A stretch of 64,000 bases of DNA from an uncultured Candidatus Nitrosopumilus sp. (GCA_951812655.1 OX638319.1:248001-312000), one strand, 5' to 3'. Shown: positions 32,501 through 41,596, numbered from the stretch's first letter. Notes: generated by a model not told the origin, from the letters alone. Made by a program: numbers and translations.

Positions 32501-32918
32501 CGGCGTCGTCAATTCCGTTGAATGTCTCCGGCTGGTTCGGACACGAGTCCATAAAGTCAGGATAGCCGTCGCCGTCGGTGTCAGCAATGCCTTTTGCATC
32601 ATCAGGAGAATTGTCTGGACACCCGTCAGCGTCGAGGTATCGGTTGTATGTTTCCTTGACTGTAGGACACATGTCTACGTGATCCTCTATTCCGTCATAA
32701 TCAGCGTCATACCATGGAACGAAATCAGCAGGGCAGCCGTCTATGTTGTTGCCATATTCAGGGTCATAGTCCTCCAACAGGTGAGGGCATTGATCCATGT
32801 CATTTGGAACGCCGTCACCGTCGGTGTCATTCACCTCAACGGCAAAAGCGCCACTTGGCATCATTCCAATCGTGGACGTAAGTAAAAGCAAAAATCCCAG
32901 GAGGTATTGTTTTTTCAT
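29505..32918 (-). CDS. Secreted thrombospondin type-3 repeat protein, fourth (last) of a tandem array
   Basis: 1,137 residues. Signal peptide (YLLGFLLLLTSTIGMMPSGAFA) and then almost only calcium-binding TSP3-type repeats, each DxDxDGxxDxxDxCP with a trailing NxFxDxDGCPD. The protein is strongly acidic and has no C-terminal membrane anchor. In eukaryotic thrombospondins each DxDxDG loop binds Ca2+ and pairs of Cys form disulfides. Residues 1 to about 335 equal those of the 34680-36851 protein, and the C-terminus is of the same type, so the two are sisters. The start follows the previous stop by 12 bp, with AGGAG overlapping that stop as ribosome binding site. Confidence 0.9.
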   Translation of the reverse strand: MKKQYLLGFLLLLTSTIGMMPSGAFAVEVNDTDGDGVPNDMDQCPHLLEDYDPEYGNNIDGCPADFVPWYDADYDGIEDHVDMCPTVKETYNRYLDADGCPDNSPDDAKGIADTDGDGYPDFMDSCPNQPETFNGIDDADGCPDDFSYVLDSDQDGISDGMDACPMDPETYNRYLDADGCPDSVDDVGSQYTFPDTDGDGIEDRWDACVDEPENFNDYLDYDGCPDIPGTTAGDILDADYDGIPDDMDACPLERENYNKFQDTDGCPDVLHFDVTGDADGDGIADNDDLCPFSLETYNKFQDADGCPDYVADNKMTFDTDGDGIPDNLDLCPNQPETFNGIDDADGCPDDFSYVLDSDQDGIPDGMDACPIDPETYNRYLDADGCPDSVDDVGSQYTFPDTDGDGIEDRWDACVDEPENFNDYLDYDGCPDIPGTSSFQDSDTDYDGIPDDMDACPLERENYNNFQDDNGCPDILYFNVNGDTDSDGIMDNDDSCPNQPETYNNYLDEDGCPDLILDNKLTPDTDGDRIPDYLDSCPNQPETFNGFQDADGCPDKYVSGLDSDQDGIPDGMDACPMDPETYNNYLDTDGCPDSVDDVGSQYTFPDTDGDGIEDRWDACVDEPENFNDYLDWDGCPDIPGVSSEGLIDSDYDSILDHVDDCPLERENFNKFQDDDGCPDETELLITGDSDGDGISDRFDMCPYAKETYNQYLDKDGCPDLIPDGSITYDSDGDRIVDNLDSCPNQPETFNGFQDADGCPDKYVSGLDSDQDGIPDGMDACPIDPETYNNYLDSDGCPDTTDSVVPSYIFPDTDGDGIEDRWDACVDEPENFNDYLDWDGCPDIPGFSNSALSDVDHDAIPDVFDLCPTIAERYNQFQDEDGCPDSLDHASSGDSDFDGVLDDVDQCPSARETYNQFQDDDGCPDLILDNKLTPDTDGDRIPDYLDSCPNQPETFNGFQDADGCPDKYVSGLDSDQDGIPDGMDACPIDPETYNNYLDSDGCPDTTDSVVPSYIFPDTDGDGIDDRKDACVDEPENFNDYLDWDGCPDVLAAESTIPTRPDLDADGYPDSLDSCPTLPETWNKYNDSDGCPDIAPEQQRFVHDDDLDGIINDDDSCPLEPEDYDGDRDYDGCPDTNSSQ

Positions 32919-32930
32919 TTTCAGATACTC

Positions 32931-34667
32931 CTACAGGTCAGGACATCCGTCAGCGTCTCTGTCACCGTCATAATCCTCGGGTTCCAGCGGACACAAGTCG
33001 TCTTCATTGATGATGTTATCTAAATCAACGTCATGTTTGTATCTTGACTGTTCTGGCGAAATGTCGGGGCAGCCGTCATAGTCGTTGTACTTGTTCCAAG
33101 ATTCTTTTTCATTTGGACAAGAGTCAGCATCATCAGGTATGCCGTCATTGTCGGTGTCAATTATGACATTTCCAAGTGGCAAGACGTCAGGGCAGCCGTC
33201 ATAGTCAACGTACTTGTTCCAGACCTCGTTTTGTTCAGGACACATGTCCATTACGTCTGGTACGCCGTCGCCGTCGGTGTCAACCTGTATCATGTCATTG
33301 TCAGGGCAGCCGTCAGTATCCTGGAAACCGTTGTAGTTCTCAGCAACCAGTGGGCAATCATCAGAGGCATCTGGGATGCCGTCATTGTCAGAATCTACTA
33401 CGGATGACTCAGAAATCGTGTCAGGGCAGCCGTCAGTATCCTGGAACTTGTTGTATGTTTCCTTTGCAGTCGGACATGCGTCTATTGCATCTGGAATTCC
33501 ATCTTGATCTCTATCATTAGTTGAAATATAATCGTCAGGGCAGCCGTCAGTATCCAAAATACCGTTGAACGTCTCCGGCTGGTTCGGACAATGGTCATTG
33601 TAGTCATTTATGCCATCGCCGTCGGTGTCAAATGTCATTTTGTTGTCTGCCACATAGTCAGGGCAGCCGTCAGTATCCTGGAACTTGTTGTATGTTTCCT
33701 TTGCAGTTGGACACTGGTCTAAATCATCATAGATTCCATCACCGTCAGAATCGCCAAGGGTTTGATAATCAATGCTGTCAGGGCAGCCGTCATCATCCTG
33801 GAATCTGTTGTAATTTTCTCTTTCCAGGGGACACTGGTCTACAGAATCGAATATGCCGTCATAGTCAGAATCAGACTGCATAGGATCATCAGGGCAGCCG
33901 TCATAGTCAACGTACTTGTTCCAGACCTCGTTTTGTTCAGGACACATGTCCATTACGTCTGGTACGCCGTCGCCGTCGGTGTCAACCTGTATCATGTCAT
34001 TGTCAGGGCAGCCGTCAGTATCCTGGAAACCGTTGTAGTTCTCAGCAACCAGTGGGCAATCATCAGAGGCATCTGGGATGCCGTCATTGTCAGAATCTAC
34101 TACGGATGACTCAGAAATCGTGTCAGGGCAGCCGTCAGTATCCTGGAATCTGTTGTATGTTTCTTTAGCAATAGGACACTCATCCAAGTAATCTAAAATT
34201 CCGTCTCGATCTCTGTCACCATGACCGTATGAATCAGGGCAGCCGTCAGTATCCTGGAAACCGTTGAACGTCTCCGGCTGGTTCGGACAGAGATCAACCA
34301 AGTCGATAAAGCCGTCGCCGTCGGTGTCAGCTGCACCGCCACTTCCGCTTCCAGATAGTGTGTCAGGGCAGCCGTCAGCGTCGAGGTATCGGTTGTATGT
34401 TTCCTTGACTGTAGGACACATGTCTACGTGATCCTCTATTCCGTCATAATCAGCGTCATACCATGGAACGAAATCAGCAGGGCAGCCGTCTATGTTGTTG
34501 CCATATTCAGGGTCATAGTCCTCCAACAGGTGAGGGCATTGATCCATGTCATTTGGAACGCCGTCACCGTCGGTGTCATTCACCTCAACGGCAAAAGCGC
34601 CACTTGGCATCATTCCAATCGTGGACGTAAGTAAAAGCAAAAATCCCAGGAGGTATTGTTTTTTCAT
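32931..34667 (-). CDS. Secreted thrombospondin type-3 repeat protein, third of the array
   Basis: 578 residues with the same signal peptide and first two repeats as the genes either side, but then segments otherwise found in the first gene of the array (a Gly/Ser linker LSGSGSGGAADTDGDGF, then SYGHGDRDRDG) and in the second gene (DYQTLGDSDGDGIYDD). The C-terminal 230 residues match the 36864-39299 protein. It is therefore a mosaic. About 20 Ca-binding repeats, no membrane anchor, acidic. Twelve bp separate it from both neighbours' coding ends. Confidence 0.9.
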   Translation of the reverse strand: MKKQYLLGFLLLLTSTIGMMPSGAFAVEVNDTDGDGVPNDMDQCPHLLEDYDPEYGNNIDGCPADFVPWYDADYDGIEDHVDMCPTVKETYNRYLDADGCPDTLSGSGSGGAADTDGDGFIDLVDLCPNQPETFNGFQDTDGCPDSYGHGDRDRDGILDYLDECPIAKETYNRFQDTDGCPDTISESSVVDSDNDGIPDASDDCPLVAENYNGFQDTDGCPDNDMIQVDTDGDGVPDVMDMCPEQNEVWNKYVDYDGCPDDPMQSDSDYDGIFDSVDQCPLERENYNRFQDDDGCPDSIDYQTLGDSDGDGIYDDLDQCPTAKETYNKFQDTDGCPDYVADNKMTFDTDGDGINDYNDHCPNQPETFNGILDTDGCPDDYISTNDRDQDGIPDAIDACPTAKETYNKFQDTDGCPDTISESSVVDSDNDGIPDASDDCPLVAENYNGFQDTDGCPDNDMIQVDTDGDGVPDVMDMCPEQNEVWNKYVDYDGCPDVLPLGNVIIDTDNDGIPDDADSCPNEKESWNKYNDYDGCPDISPEQSRYKHDVDLDNIINEDDLCPLEPEDYDGDRDADGCPDL

Positions 34668-34679
34668 TTTCAGATACTC

Positions 34680-36851
34680 CTACAGGTCAGGACATCCGTC
34701 AGCGTCTCTGTCACCGTCATAATCCTCGGGTTCCAGCGGACATGAATCATCGTCATTGATGATTCCGTCTAGATCATCATCATGGACAAATCTCTGTTGT
34801 TCAGGAGCTATATCTGGGCAGCCGTCACTGTCATTGTATTTGTTCCAGGTCTCAGGTAGCGTAGGACATGAATCTAGAGAGTCAGGATAGCCATCAGCAT
34901 CTAGATCGCCAGAATTAGGGGTTGTCGACTCTGCAGCCAATACATCTGGGCAGCCGTCCCAGTCCAGGTAATCGTTAAAGTTCTCCGGCTCGTCAACGCA
35001 TGCGTCCCACCTGTCCTCTATTCCGTCGCCGTCGGTGTCAGGGAAAGTGTACTGTGAACCGACATCGTCAACGCTGTCAGGGCAGCCGTCTGCATCTAAA
35101 AAGCGGTTATATGTTTCTGGATCTAGTGGACATGCATCAAACATATCCAAGATACCATCATTGTCAGAATCTAACCCAAAAGCATACTTATCTGGGCAGC
35201 CGTCTGCGTCGTCAATTCCGTTGAACGTCTCGGGCTGGTTCGGACATGAGTCCAGATAGTCTGGAATTCCATCCTGATCAGTATCAGCAGTAAGCTTGTT
35301 GTCTGCCACATAGTCAGGGCAGCCGTCAGTATCCTGGAACTTGTTGTATGTTTCCTTTGCAGTTGGACACTGGTCTAAATCATCATAGATTCCATCACCG
35401 TCAGAATCGCCAAGGGTTTGATAATCAATGCTGTCAGGGCAGCCGTCATCATCCTGAAAACCGTTGTATCTTTCAGCCAAATTTGGACAAGCATCCAAAT
35501 GATCTGCCAAACCGTCATAGTCAGCATCCAATATGTCACCGGCAGTAGTGCCCGGAATGTCAGGGCAGCCGTCATAGTCCAGGTAATCGTTAAAGTTCTC
35601 CGGCTCGTCAACGCATGCGTCCCACCTGTCCTCTATTCCGTCGCCGTCGGTGTCAGGGAAAGTGTACTGTGAACCGACATCGTCAACGCTGTCAGGGCAG
35701 CCGTCAGTATCCAAATAATTGTTGTATGTCTCAGGATCCATCGGACATGCGTCCATTCCGTCTGAGATTCCGTCCTGATCAGAGTCTAGAACGTATGAAA
35801 AGTCATCGGGACATCCGTCATCATCCTGTAAACCGTTGAATGTCTCCGGCTGGTTCGGACAAAGATCCAGATTGTCTGGAATTCCGTCGCCGTCGGTGTC
35901 AAATGTCATCTTGTTGTCTGCCACATAGTCGGGACATCCGTCGGCATCCTGGAACTTGTTGTATGTCTCAAGACTAAATGGACACAGGTCATCATTATCA
36001 GCAATTCCGTCGCCGTCGGCATCTCCGGTTACGTCAAAGTGCAATACGTCAGGGCAGCCGTCGGTATCCTGGAACTTGTTGTAGTTTTCACGTTCCAACG
36101 GACAAGCATCCATGTCATCTGGAATGCCGTCATAGTCAGCATCCAATATGTCACCGGCAGTAGTGCCCGGAATGTCAGGGCAGCCGTCATAGTCCAGGTA
36201 ATCGTTAAAGTTCTCCGGCTCGTCAACGCATGCGTCCCACCTGTCCTCTATTCCGTCGCCGTCGGTGTCAGGGAAAGTGTACTGTGAACCGACATCGTCA
36301 ACGCTGTCAGGGCAGCCGTCAGCGTCGAGGTATCGGTTGTATGTCTCAGGATCCATCGGACATGCGTCCATTCCGTCTGAGATTCCGTCCTGATCAGAGT
36401 CTAGAACGTATGAAAAGTCATCGGGACATCCGTCGGCGTCGTCAATTCCGTTGAATGTCTCCGGCTGGTTCGGACACGAGTCCATAAAGTCAGGATAGCC
36501 GTCGCCGTCGGTGTCAGCAATGCCTTTTGCATCATCAGGAGAATTGTCTGGACACCCGTCAGCGTCGAGGTATCGGTTGTATGTTTCCTTGACTGTAGGA
36601 CACATGTCTACGTGATCCTCTATTCCGTCATAATCAGCGTCATACCATGGAACGAAATCAGCAGGGCAGCCGTCTATGTTGTTGCCATATTCAGGGTCAT
36701 AGTCCTCCAACAGGTGAGGGCATTGATCCATGTCATTTGGAACGCCGTCACCGTCGGTGTCATTCACCTCAACGGCAAAAGCGCCACTTGGCATCATTCC
36801 AATCGTGGACGTAAGTAAAAGCAAAAATCCCAGGAGGTATTGTTTTTTCAT
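34680..36851 (-). CDS. Secreted thrombospondin type-3 repeat protein, second of the array
   Basis: 723 residues. Signal peptide and TSP3 repeats as in 29505-32918, of which it looks like a shorter sister lacking several internal repeat blocks. The common supra-repeat reads ...SQYTFPDTDGDGIEDRWDAC, then VDEPENFNDYLDYDGCPDIP. The last 75 residues match those of the 29505-32918 protein except for a few changes (ending DADGCPDL here, DYDGCPDTNSSQ there). Probably secreted and Ca2+-dependent in fold. Confidence 0.9.
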   Translation of the reverse strand: MKKQYLLGFLLLLTSTIGMMPSGAFAVEVNDTDGDGVPNDMDQCPHLLEDYDPEYGNNIDGCPADFVPWYDADYDGIEDHVDMCPTVKETYNRYLDADGCPDNSPDDAKGIADTDGDGYPDFMDSCPNQPETFNGIDDADGCPDDFSYVLDSDQDGISDGMDACPMDPETYNRYLDADGCPDSVDDVGSQYTFPDTDGDGIEDRWDACVDEPENFNDYLDYDGCPDIPGTTAGDILDADYDGIPDDMDACPLERENYNKFQDTDGCPDVLHFDVTGDADGDGIADNDDLCPFSLETYNKFQDADGCPDYVADNKMTFDTDGDGIPDNLDLCPNQPETFNGLQDDDGCPDDFSYVLDSDQDGISDGMDACPMDPETYNNYLDTDGCPDSVDDVGSQYTFPDTDGDGIEDRWDACVDEPENFNDYLDYDGCPDIPGTTAGDILDADYDGLADHLDACPNLAERYNGFQDDDGCPDSIDYQTLGDSDGDGIYDDLDQCPTAKETYNKFQDTDGCPDYVADNKLTADTDQDGIPDYLDSCPNQPETFNGIDDADGCPDKYAFGLDSDNDGILDMFDACPLDPETYNRFLDADGCPDSVDDVGSQYTFPDTDGDGIEDRWDACVDEPENFNDYLDWDGCPDVLAAESTTPNSGDLDADGYPDSLDSCPTLPETWNKYNDSDGCPDIAPEQQRFVHDDDLDGIINDDDSCPLEPEDYDGDRDADGCPDL

Positions 36852-36863
36852 TTTCAGATACTC

Positions 36864-39299
36864 CTACAGGTCAGGACATCCGTCAGCGTCTCTGTCACCG
36901 TCATAATCCTCGGGTTCCAGCGGACACAAGTCGTCTTCATTGATGATGTTATCTAAATCAACGTCATGTTTGTATCTTGACTGTTCTGGCGAAATGTCGG
37001 GGCAGCCGTCATAGTCGTTGTACTTGTTCCAAGATTCTTTTTCATTTGGACAAGAGTCAGCATCATCAGGTATGCCGTCATTGTCGGTGTCAATTATGAC
37101 ATTTCCAAGTGGCAAGACGTCAGGGCAGCCGTCATAGTCAACGTACTTGTTCCAGACCTCGTTTTGTTCAGGACACATGTCCATTACGTCTGGTACGCCG
37201 TCGCCGTCGGTGTCAACCTGTATCATGTCATTGTCAGGGCAGCCGTCAGTATCCTGGAAACCGTTGTAGTTCTCAGCAACCAGTGGGCAATCATCAGAGG
37301 CATCTGGGATGCCGTCATTGTCAGAATCTACTACGGATGACTCAGAAATCGTGTCAGGGCAGCCGTCAGTATCCTGGAACTTGTTGTATGTTTCCTTTGC
37401 AGTCGGACATGCGTCTATTGCATCTGGAATTCCATCTTGATCTCTATCATTAGTTGAAATATAATCGTCAGGGCAGCCGTCAGTATCCAAAATACCGTTG
37501 AACGTCTCCGGCTGGTTCGGACAATGGTCATTGTAGTCATTTATGCCATCGCCGTCGGTGTCAGGAATCCCTTTATCGTTAATTACATTGTCAGGGCAGC
37601 CGTCAGTATCCTGGAACTTGTTGTATGTTTCAGGCACTAATGGACACTCATCCAAACTGTCAACTATTCCATCAAAGTCAGAATCGACTGAAGTGATGTA
37701 ATCAGGATAATCAGGGCAGCCGTCAGTATCCTGATAGCCGTTATATCTTTCAGGTACTAGTGGACACTGGTCTACAGAATCAAATATGCCGTCATAGTCA
37801 GAATCAGACTGCATAGGATCATCAGGGCAGCCGTCAGTATCCTGATAGTGGTTCCAAGTTTCTGCAGTAGAAGGACATTGATCTAACGTATCCCTAATTC
37901 CGTCACCGTCCGAATCCAATACTGAAATGTCTGGGCAGCCGTCAGTATCCTGATAGCCATTTACAGTTTCAGGATCTAGAGGACATCGATCATTAAGATC
38001 ATCAATGCCATCACCGTCAAAGTCAGATCCCAATAAACCGGATATGTTGTCGGGACATCCGTCAGCGTCCTGGAACTTGTTGTATGTTTCCTTTGCAGTT
38101 GGACACTGATCTAAATAATCTAAAATTCCATCCTGATCTCTATCACTAGTGGAATCAAGGTCAGGGCAGCCGTCAGTATCCTGGAAACCGTTGAATGTCT
38201 CGGGCTGGTTCGGACAGAGATCTGAAAAGTCATTAACACCATCACCGTCGGTGTCAGGAACTCCCTTATCAGAACCTACAAAGTCAGGGCAACCGTCAGT
38301 ATCCTGGAACTTGTTAAAAGTTTCTTTTACCATAGGACATTGATCTACACTATTTGGAATGCCATCAAGATCTGAATCGTTATCAGTAGAATAAGGAGGA
38401 ATGTCAGGGCAGCCGTCAGTATCCTGATAGCCGTTATATCTTTCAGGTTCTAGTGGGCAAGCATCATCAACATCCATAATTCTATCACCGTCTGCATCAT
38501 CCAATGTTCCACCAAACGACAGAATGGAGTCAGGGCAGCCGTCATAATCAGTAAACCTATTGAAGGTTTCGGGGTGATCAGGACAGATATCAAACTCATC
38601 AGCTATTCCATCATTGTCTCTATCATCAAAAGATAAATCCAATGTGGCATCAGGGCAGCCGTCAGTATCCTGATAGCCGTTATAAATTTCAGGTTCAGTT
38701 ATGCATTGATCAATTTTATCTTGAATTCCATCATTATCAGTATCAATAAAATCTAGATCATTTATAGAATCAGGGCAGCCGTCAGCGTCAAGGTATCTGT
38801 TGTAGGTCTCAGAATTCAGGGGACACTCATCCAGATAATCTAAAACACCGTCACGATCTCTGTCACCATGACCGTATGAATCAGGGCAGCCGTCAGTATC
38901 CAAAATACCGTTGAACGTCTCCGGCTGGTTCGGACAGAGATCAACCAAGTCGATAAAGCCGTCGCCGTCGGTGTCAGCTGCACCGCCACTTCCGCTTCCA
39001 GATAGTGTGTCAGGGCAGCCGTCAGTATCCTGGAACTTGTTGTATGTTTCCTTCACACTCGGACAGAGATCTATGTGATCCTCTATTCCGTCATAGTCTT
39101 CGTCATACCATGGAACAAAATTCGAGGGACAACCGTCTATTGCACCGTCATAATCCTCATGTAGATTTGGACATGAGTCAAGAGAATCAGAAACTCCGTC
39201 ATTATCTAAGTCATCAAGTGCAAAAGCAGGATTAATTGGAACACTAGTTAAGGTTGTTACAAGTAACAGTAGAAACGGTAATGAATGTATTTTTTTCAA
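36864..39299 (-). CDS. Secreted thrombospondin type-3 repeat protein, first of the array
   Basis: 811 residues from a TTG. It has its own, different signal peptide (SLPFLLLLVTTLTSVPINPAFA) and more diverse repeats than the three genes after it, so it is probably the oldest member. All repeats keep the DxDxDGxxDxxDxCP calcium loop and the paired cysteines. Its C-terminal 230 residues are the source or twin of those in 32931-34667. The promoter must lie in the 138-bp gap shared with taw1; TTTAATAAC at about 39327-39335 is a candidate A-box. Confidence 0.9.
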   Translation of the reverse strand: MKKIHSLPFLLLLVTTLTSVPINPAFALDDLDNDGVSDSLDSCPNLHEDYDGAIDGCPSNFVPWYDEDYDGIEDHIDLCPSVKETYNKFQDTDGCPDTLSGSGSGGAADTDGDGFIDLVDLCPNQPETFNGILDTDGCPDSYGHGDRDRDGVLDYLDECPLNSETYNRYLDADGCPDSINDLDFIDTDNDGIQDKIDQCITEPEIYNGYQDTDGCPDATLDLSFDDRDNDGIADEFDICPDHPETFNRFTDYDGCPDSILSFGGTLDDADGDRIMDVDDACPLEPERYNGYQDTDGCPDIPPYSTDNDSDLDGIPNSVDQCPMVKETFNKFQDTDGCPDFVGSDKGVPDTDGDGVNDFSDLCPNQPETFNGFQDTDGCPDLDSTSDRDQDGILDYLDQCPTAKETYNKFQDADGCPDNISGLLGSDFDGDGIDDLNDRCPLDPETVNGYQDTDGCPDISVLDSDGDGIRDTLDQCPSTAETWNHYQDTDGCPDDPMQSDSDYDGIFDSVDQCPLVPERYNGYQDTDGCPDYPDYITSVDSDFDGIVDSLDECPLVPETYNKFQDTDGCPDNVINDKGIPDTDGDGINDYNDHCPNQPETFNGILDTDGCPDDYISTNDRDQDGIPDAIDACPTAKETYNKFQDTDGCPDTISESSVVDSDNDGIPDASDDCPLVAENYNGFQDTDGCPDNDMIQVDTDGDGVPDVMDMCPEQNEVWNKYVDYDGCPDVLPLGNVIIDTDNDGIPDDADSCPNEKESWNKYNDYDGCPDISPEQSRYKHDVDLDNIINEDDLCPLEPEDYDGDRDADGCPDL

Positions 39300-39437
39300 C
39301 GCCTAGAATTATCTTGAGGATCCAGTTATTAAACCTCACTCTAGAATCAGCTATAAACATCAGGAGTTTAGAGAAAAGTTTCCATGTCAGATGAAAATCA
39401 CGATCAATTTAAGTAAAGTGAAACACGATCTCAATTC

Positions 39438-40466
39438 ATGAGTTGCTCTGGTGAAACAGTTGAAGAAGAAGAGCAATTGATTCAGATAAGACCGGCGATC
39501 ACAGCCCAATTAAAAAAAGCAAAGTACGGAGTGGCGGATCATTCAACTGTAGGACTTTGTCACTGGACAAAAAAATCATTCAAACATGAAGGGAGCTGCT
39601 ACAAGCACAAATTTTATGGCATTTCCACTCACAGATGTATGGAATTTTCGCCAGCTGGAATGTATTGTGAGAACAGATGCGTGTATTGCTGGAGACCCAT
39701 GGAATTTTATGATTCAATGAATATGGATTTAGAGCAAGTTGCAGAACCTGTGGATATTTTGACAAAATTGATGGCAGAAAGAAAAAAACTGATCAACGGG
39801 TTTTATGGAGATTCTAGAAACGACAAACAAAGATTGGATGAATCATTGTTGCCCAGTCATTATGCAATCTCACTATCGGGAGAGCCCACAATGTATCCAA
39901 AATTACCAGAACTGATCAAATATCTAAACTCATTGAAACAGACAAAGTCAATTTTTCTTGTAACAAATGGACAAGAGCCAGACATGATTCAAAAATTACA
40001 AGATGAAGATGCACTGCCAACACAATTGTACCTATCAACAAATGCTGCAGACTACGAGTCATTTATGAAGATAAACAAACCAAGATATGACGATTCGTGG
40101 GAAAGATGGAACAGAACGCTTGGAATGCTAAAAGATTTGGATACGAGAACAGTTCTAAGAATTACTTTGATTAGAAACTACAATGATCAGAAAGAATCGA
40201 TTCCAGCATTTGCAGAAATGTTTAGAAAAGCGAGTCCGCACTTTATCGAAATAAAGTCATACATGCATATTGGACGCTCGACAAATAGATTGGAACATGA
40301 AAACATGTTAGAGATGGACGAAATAAAAAAATTTAGCTCAGAGATTGCAAGACAAAGTAAAATATTTTCCATAATGGATGAAAGTTTAGTTTCAAGAATT
40401 TCAGTCTTACAGAATAACGACCGAATGATTGATCGTTTTATTCCTACTTATGCAAATACCAATTAG
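39438..40466 (+). CDS. taw1: 4-demethylwyosine synthase (Taw1/TYW1)
   Basis: 342 residues. Radical SAM enzyme that builds the tricyclic imidazopurine of wyosine on G37 of tRNA-Phe from pyruvate. The SAM iron-sulfur motif is CENRCVYC (CxxxCxxC), and upstream cysteines in GLCHWTKKSFKHEGSCYKHK and STHRCMEFSP belong to the second cluster of this family. YAISLSGEPTMYPKLPELI is the conserved radical SAM strand. It starts the plus-strand unit opposite the TSP3 array. Confidence 0.93.
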   Translation: MSCSGETVEEEEQLIQIRPAITAQLKKAKYGVADHSTVGLCHWTKKSFKHEGSCYKHKFYGISTHRCMEFSPAGMYCENRCVYCWRPMEFYDSMNMDLEQVAEPVDILTKLMAERKKLINGFYGDSRNDKQRLDESLLPSHYAISLSGEPTMYPKLPELIKYLNSLKQTKSIFLVTNGQEPDMIQKLQDEDALPTQLYLSTNAADYESFMKINKPRYDDSWERWNRTLGMLKDLDTRTVLRITLIRNYNDQKESIPAFAEMFRKASPHFIEIKSYMHIGRSTNRLEHENMLEMDEIKKFSSEIARQSKIFSIMDESLVSRISVLQNNDRMIDRFIPTYANTN

Positions 40467-40983
40467 CGAATTTTTTTAGTGATTTGTATCGGTGAGATAA
40501 TTTGTTTTTATCTCTAGCTTCTGCGAATGTTTTGTCAGAATTATTTGGAATAAATATCGGATCAAATCCCCAACCTTCCCCCACAGGAGATTTAGAAATA
40601 GAACCAAGTAATCGTCCATCAAAAGATTCCAAAGTTTCACCATCAAAAAAAGTGATTATAGAAATAAATTTTGCACGTCTGTGATTTGTCAAGAGATTAA
40701 GAATTCCTTTGTTTCCAATAGTTTTGAAGACATATGACGAATATGGGCCAGGAAAACCATCAAGCTCATCTATGAACAATCCATCATCTTCTATAATGAG
40801 AGGTTTCTTGAGTTTTGAAAATGCGTGTTGGGCTTTTTTTCTTGCAATCTCATGAAGAGAATTGGATTGTATTTCCTCTAATTCAGATTTTGAAAAACCA
40901 AGTTTAATGTCAAAACCGTGCAAAATTTTTTTGGCCTCATCATATTTGTGAGGGTTAGAAGAAACAAAAAACAGATCAGACAA
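40444..40983 (-). CDS. XTP/dITP diphosphatase (RdgB/HAM1 family)
   Basis: 179 residues from a TTG. House-cleaning enzyme that hydrolyses non-canonical purine triphosphates (ITP, XTP) to monophosphates. Motifs: FVSSNPHKYDEAKKIL at the N-terminus, EDDGLFIDELDGFPGPYSSY in the active site, and PVGEGWGFDPIFIP, then HRYKSLKKFANW at the end. It overlaps bud32 by 8 bp, so the two are co-transcribed, and its 3' end overlaps the opposing taw1 by 23 bp. Confidence 0.94.
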   Translation of the reverse strand: MSDLFFVSSNPHKYDEAKKILHGFDIKLGFSKSELEEIQSNSLHEIARKKAQHAFSKLKKPLIIEDDGLFIDELDGFPGPYSSYVFKTIGNKGILNLLTNHRRAKFISIITFFDGETLESFDGRLLGSISKSPVGEGWGFDPIFIPNNSDKTFAEARDKNKLSHRYKSLKKFANWYLHK

Positions 40984-41596
40984 CTTCTGCGTATCTACCC
41001 CGACTTTCTATATCAGAGACCAGTTTAGTGATTTTAGAATAATACACATTTCCAACCACATTTTTGTATCCACGAAGGAAATTTTTCCAGGAGGACATCA
41101 TAATTTTGGCATGAGCGCTATTGAGAATTTCTTTAATTAATCTCAAATCAACAGCATGATCTTCAGGTTTGATAGTATTTTGAGATAGACCAAAATCTAT
41201 CACAAACACTGTTTTTTTGAACAAAATGAAATTAGAAGTTGTCAGATCACCGTGCATAACTCCGTTTTTATGTAAAATTCCAACCAGTCTTCCAATCTCT
41301 AAAGACAGTTCAACAATTCTAGATTCGGGAAGATCATGAACAGTCGTTCCAGAGATTTCTTGCATGATTATGGAGCTGGTTTTTAAATTCACAAAGTGGA
41401 TTAGAGGAGTAGGAACACCCAGAGATTTTACAAGAGAGATCATTTGTGATTCTTTAATTGTTCTTTGTTTACGAATTTTTGAATCAAGTGAAGGGTTACG
41501 ATAAGTTTTTGTCTTTCTGATTTTCAAAATTGCTTTGGAGTTTTGCCATTCAGTCTTATACAGATCAGCCTCTGCGCCTTTTTTGAATAATTTCAT
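40976..41596 (-). CDS. bud32: KEOPS kinase/ATPase Bud32
   Basis: About 206 residues from the ATG at 41596 (TTG at 41611 possible). A small RIO-like atypical kinase: KKGAEADLYKTEW as the shortened glycine loop, AILKIRKTKTYR with the ATP-binding lysine, catalytic MHGDLTTSNF and metal-binding VIDFGLS. The basic C-terminal tail is typical. It stimulates Kae1 in t6A synthesis. It is not fused to Kae1 as in many Euryarchaeota; the kae1 gene lies upstream on the same strand with one opposite-strand gene between. Confidence 0.95.
   Translation of the reverse strand: MKLFKKGAEADLYKTEWQNSKAILKIRKTKTYRNPSLDSKIRKQRTIKESQMISLVKSLGVPTPLIHFVNLKTSSIIMQEISGTTVHDLPESRIVELSLEIGRLVGILHKNGVMHGDLTTSNFILFKKTVFVIDFGLSQNTIKPEDHAVDLRLIKEILNSAHAKIMMSSWKNFLRGYKNVVGNVYYSKITKLVSDIESRGRYAEVV

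Larger units (their letters stand above)
31900..37563. repeat. Perfect direct repeat of about 1.73 kb (31900-33630 and 35833-37563, offset 3,933 bp)
   Basis: By reading both copies, the N-terminal third of the last TSP3 gene, the 12-bp intergenic space and the C-terminal third of the gene before it recur 3,933 bp away without a difference that I could find. Edges are sharp: at the left tcaattccgttgaatg versus ctgtaaaccgttgaatg, at the right gtgtcaaatg versus gtgtcaggaa. The bracket given spans both copies, with unique sequence between. Confidence 0.85.

Noticed and set aside
29837-36818. Many plus-strand and shifted frames of 60-115 codons across the TSP3 genes
   Set aside because: They repeat with the coding repeats on the minus strand, have very odd composition (Arg/Cys/His-rich) and no upstream signals. 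They are shadows of the calcium-repeat codons.
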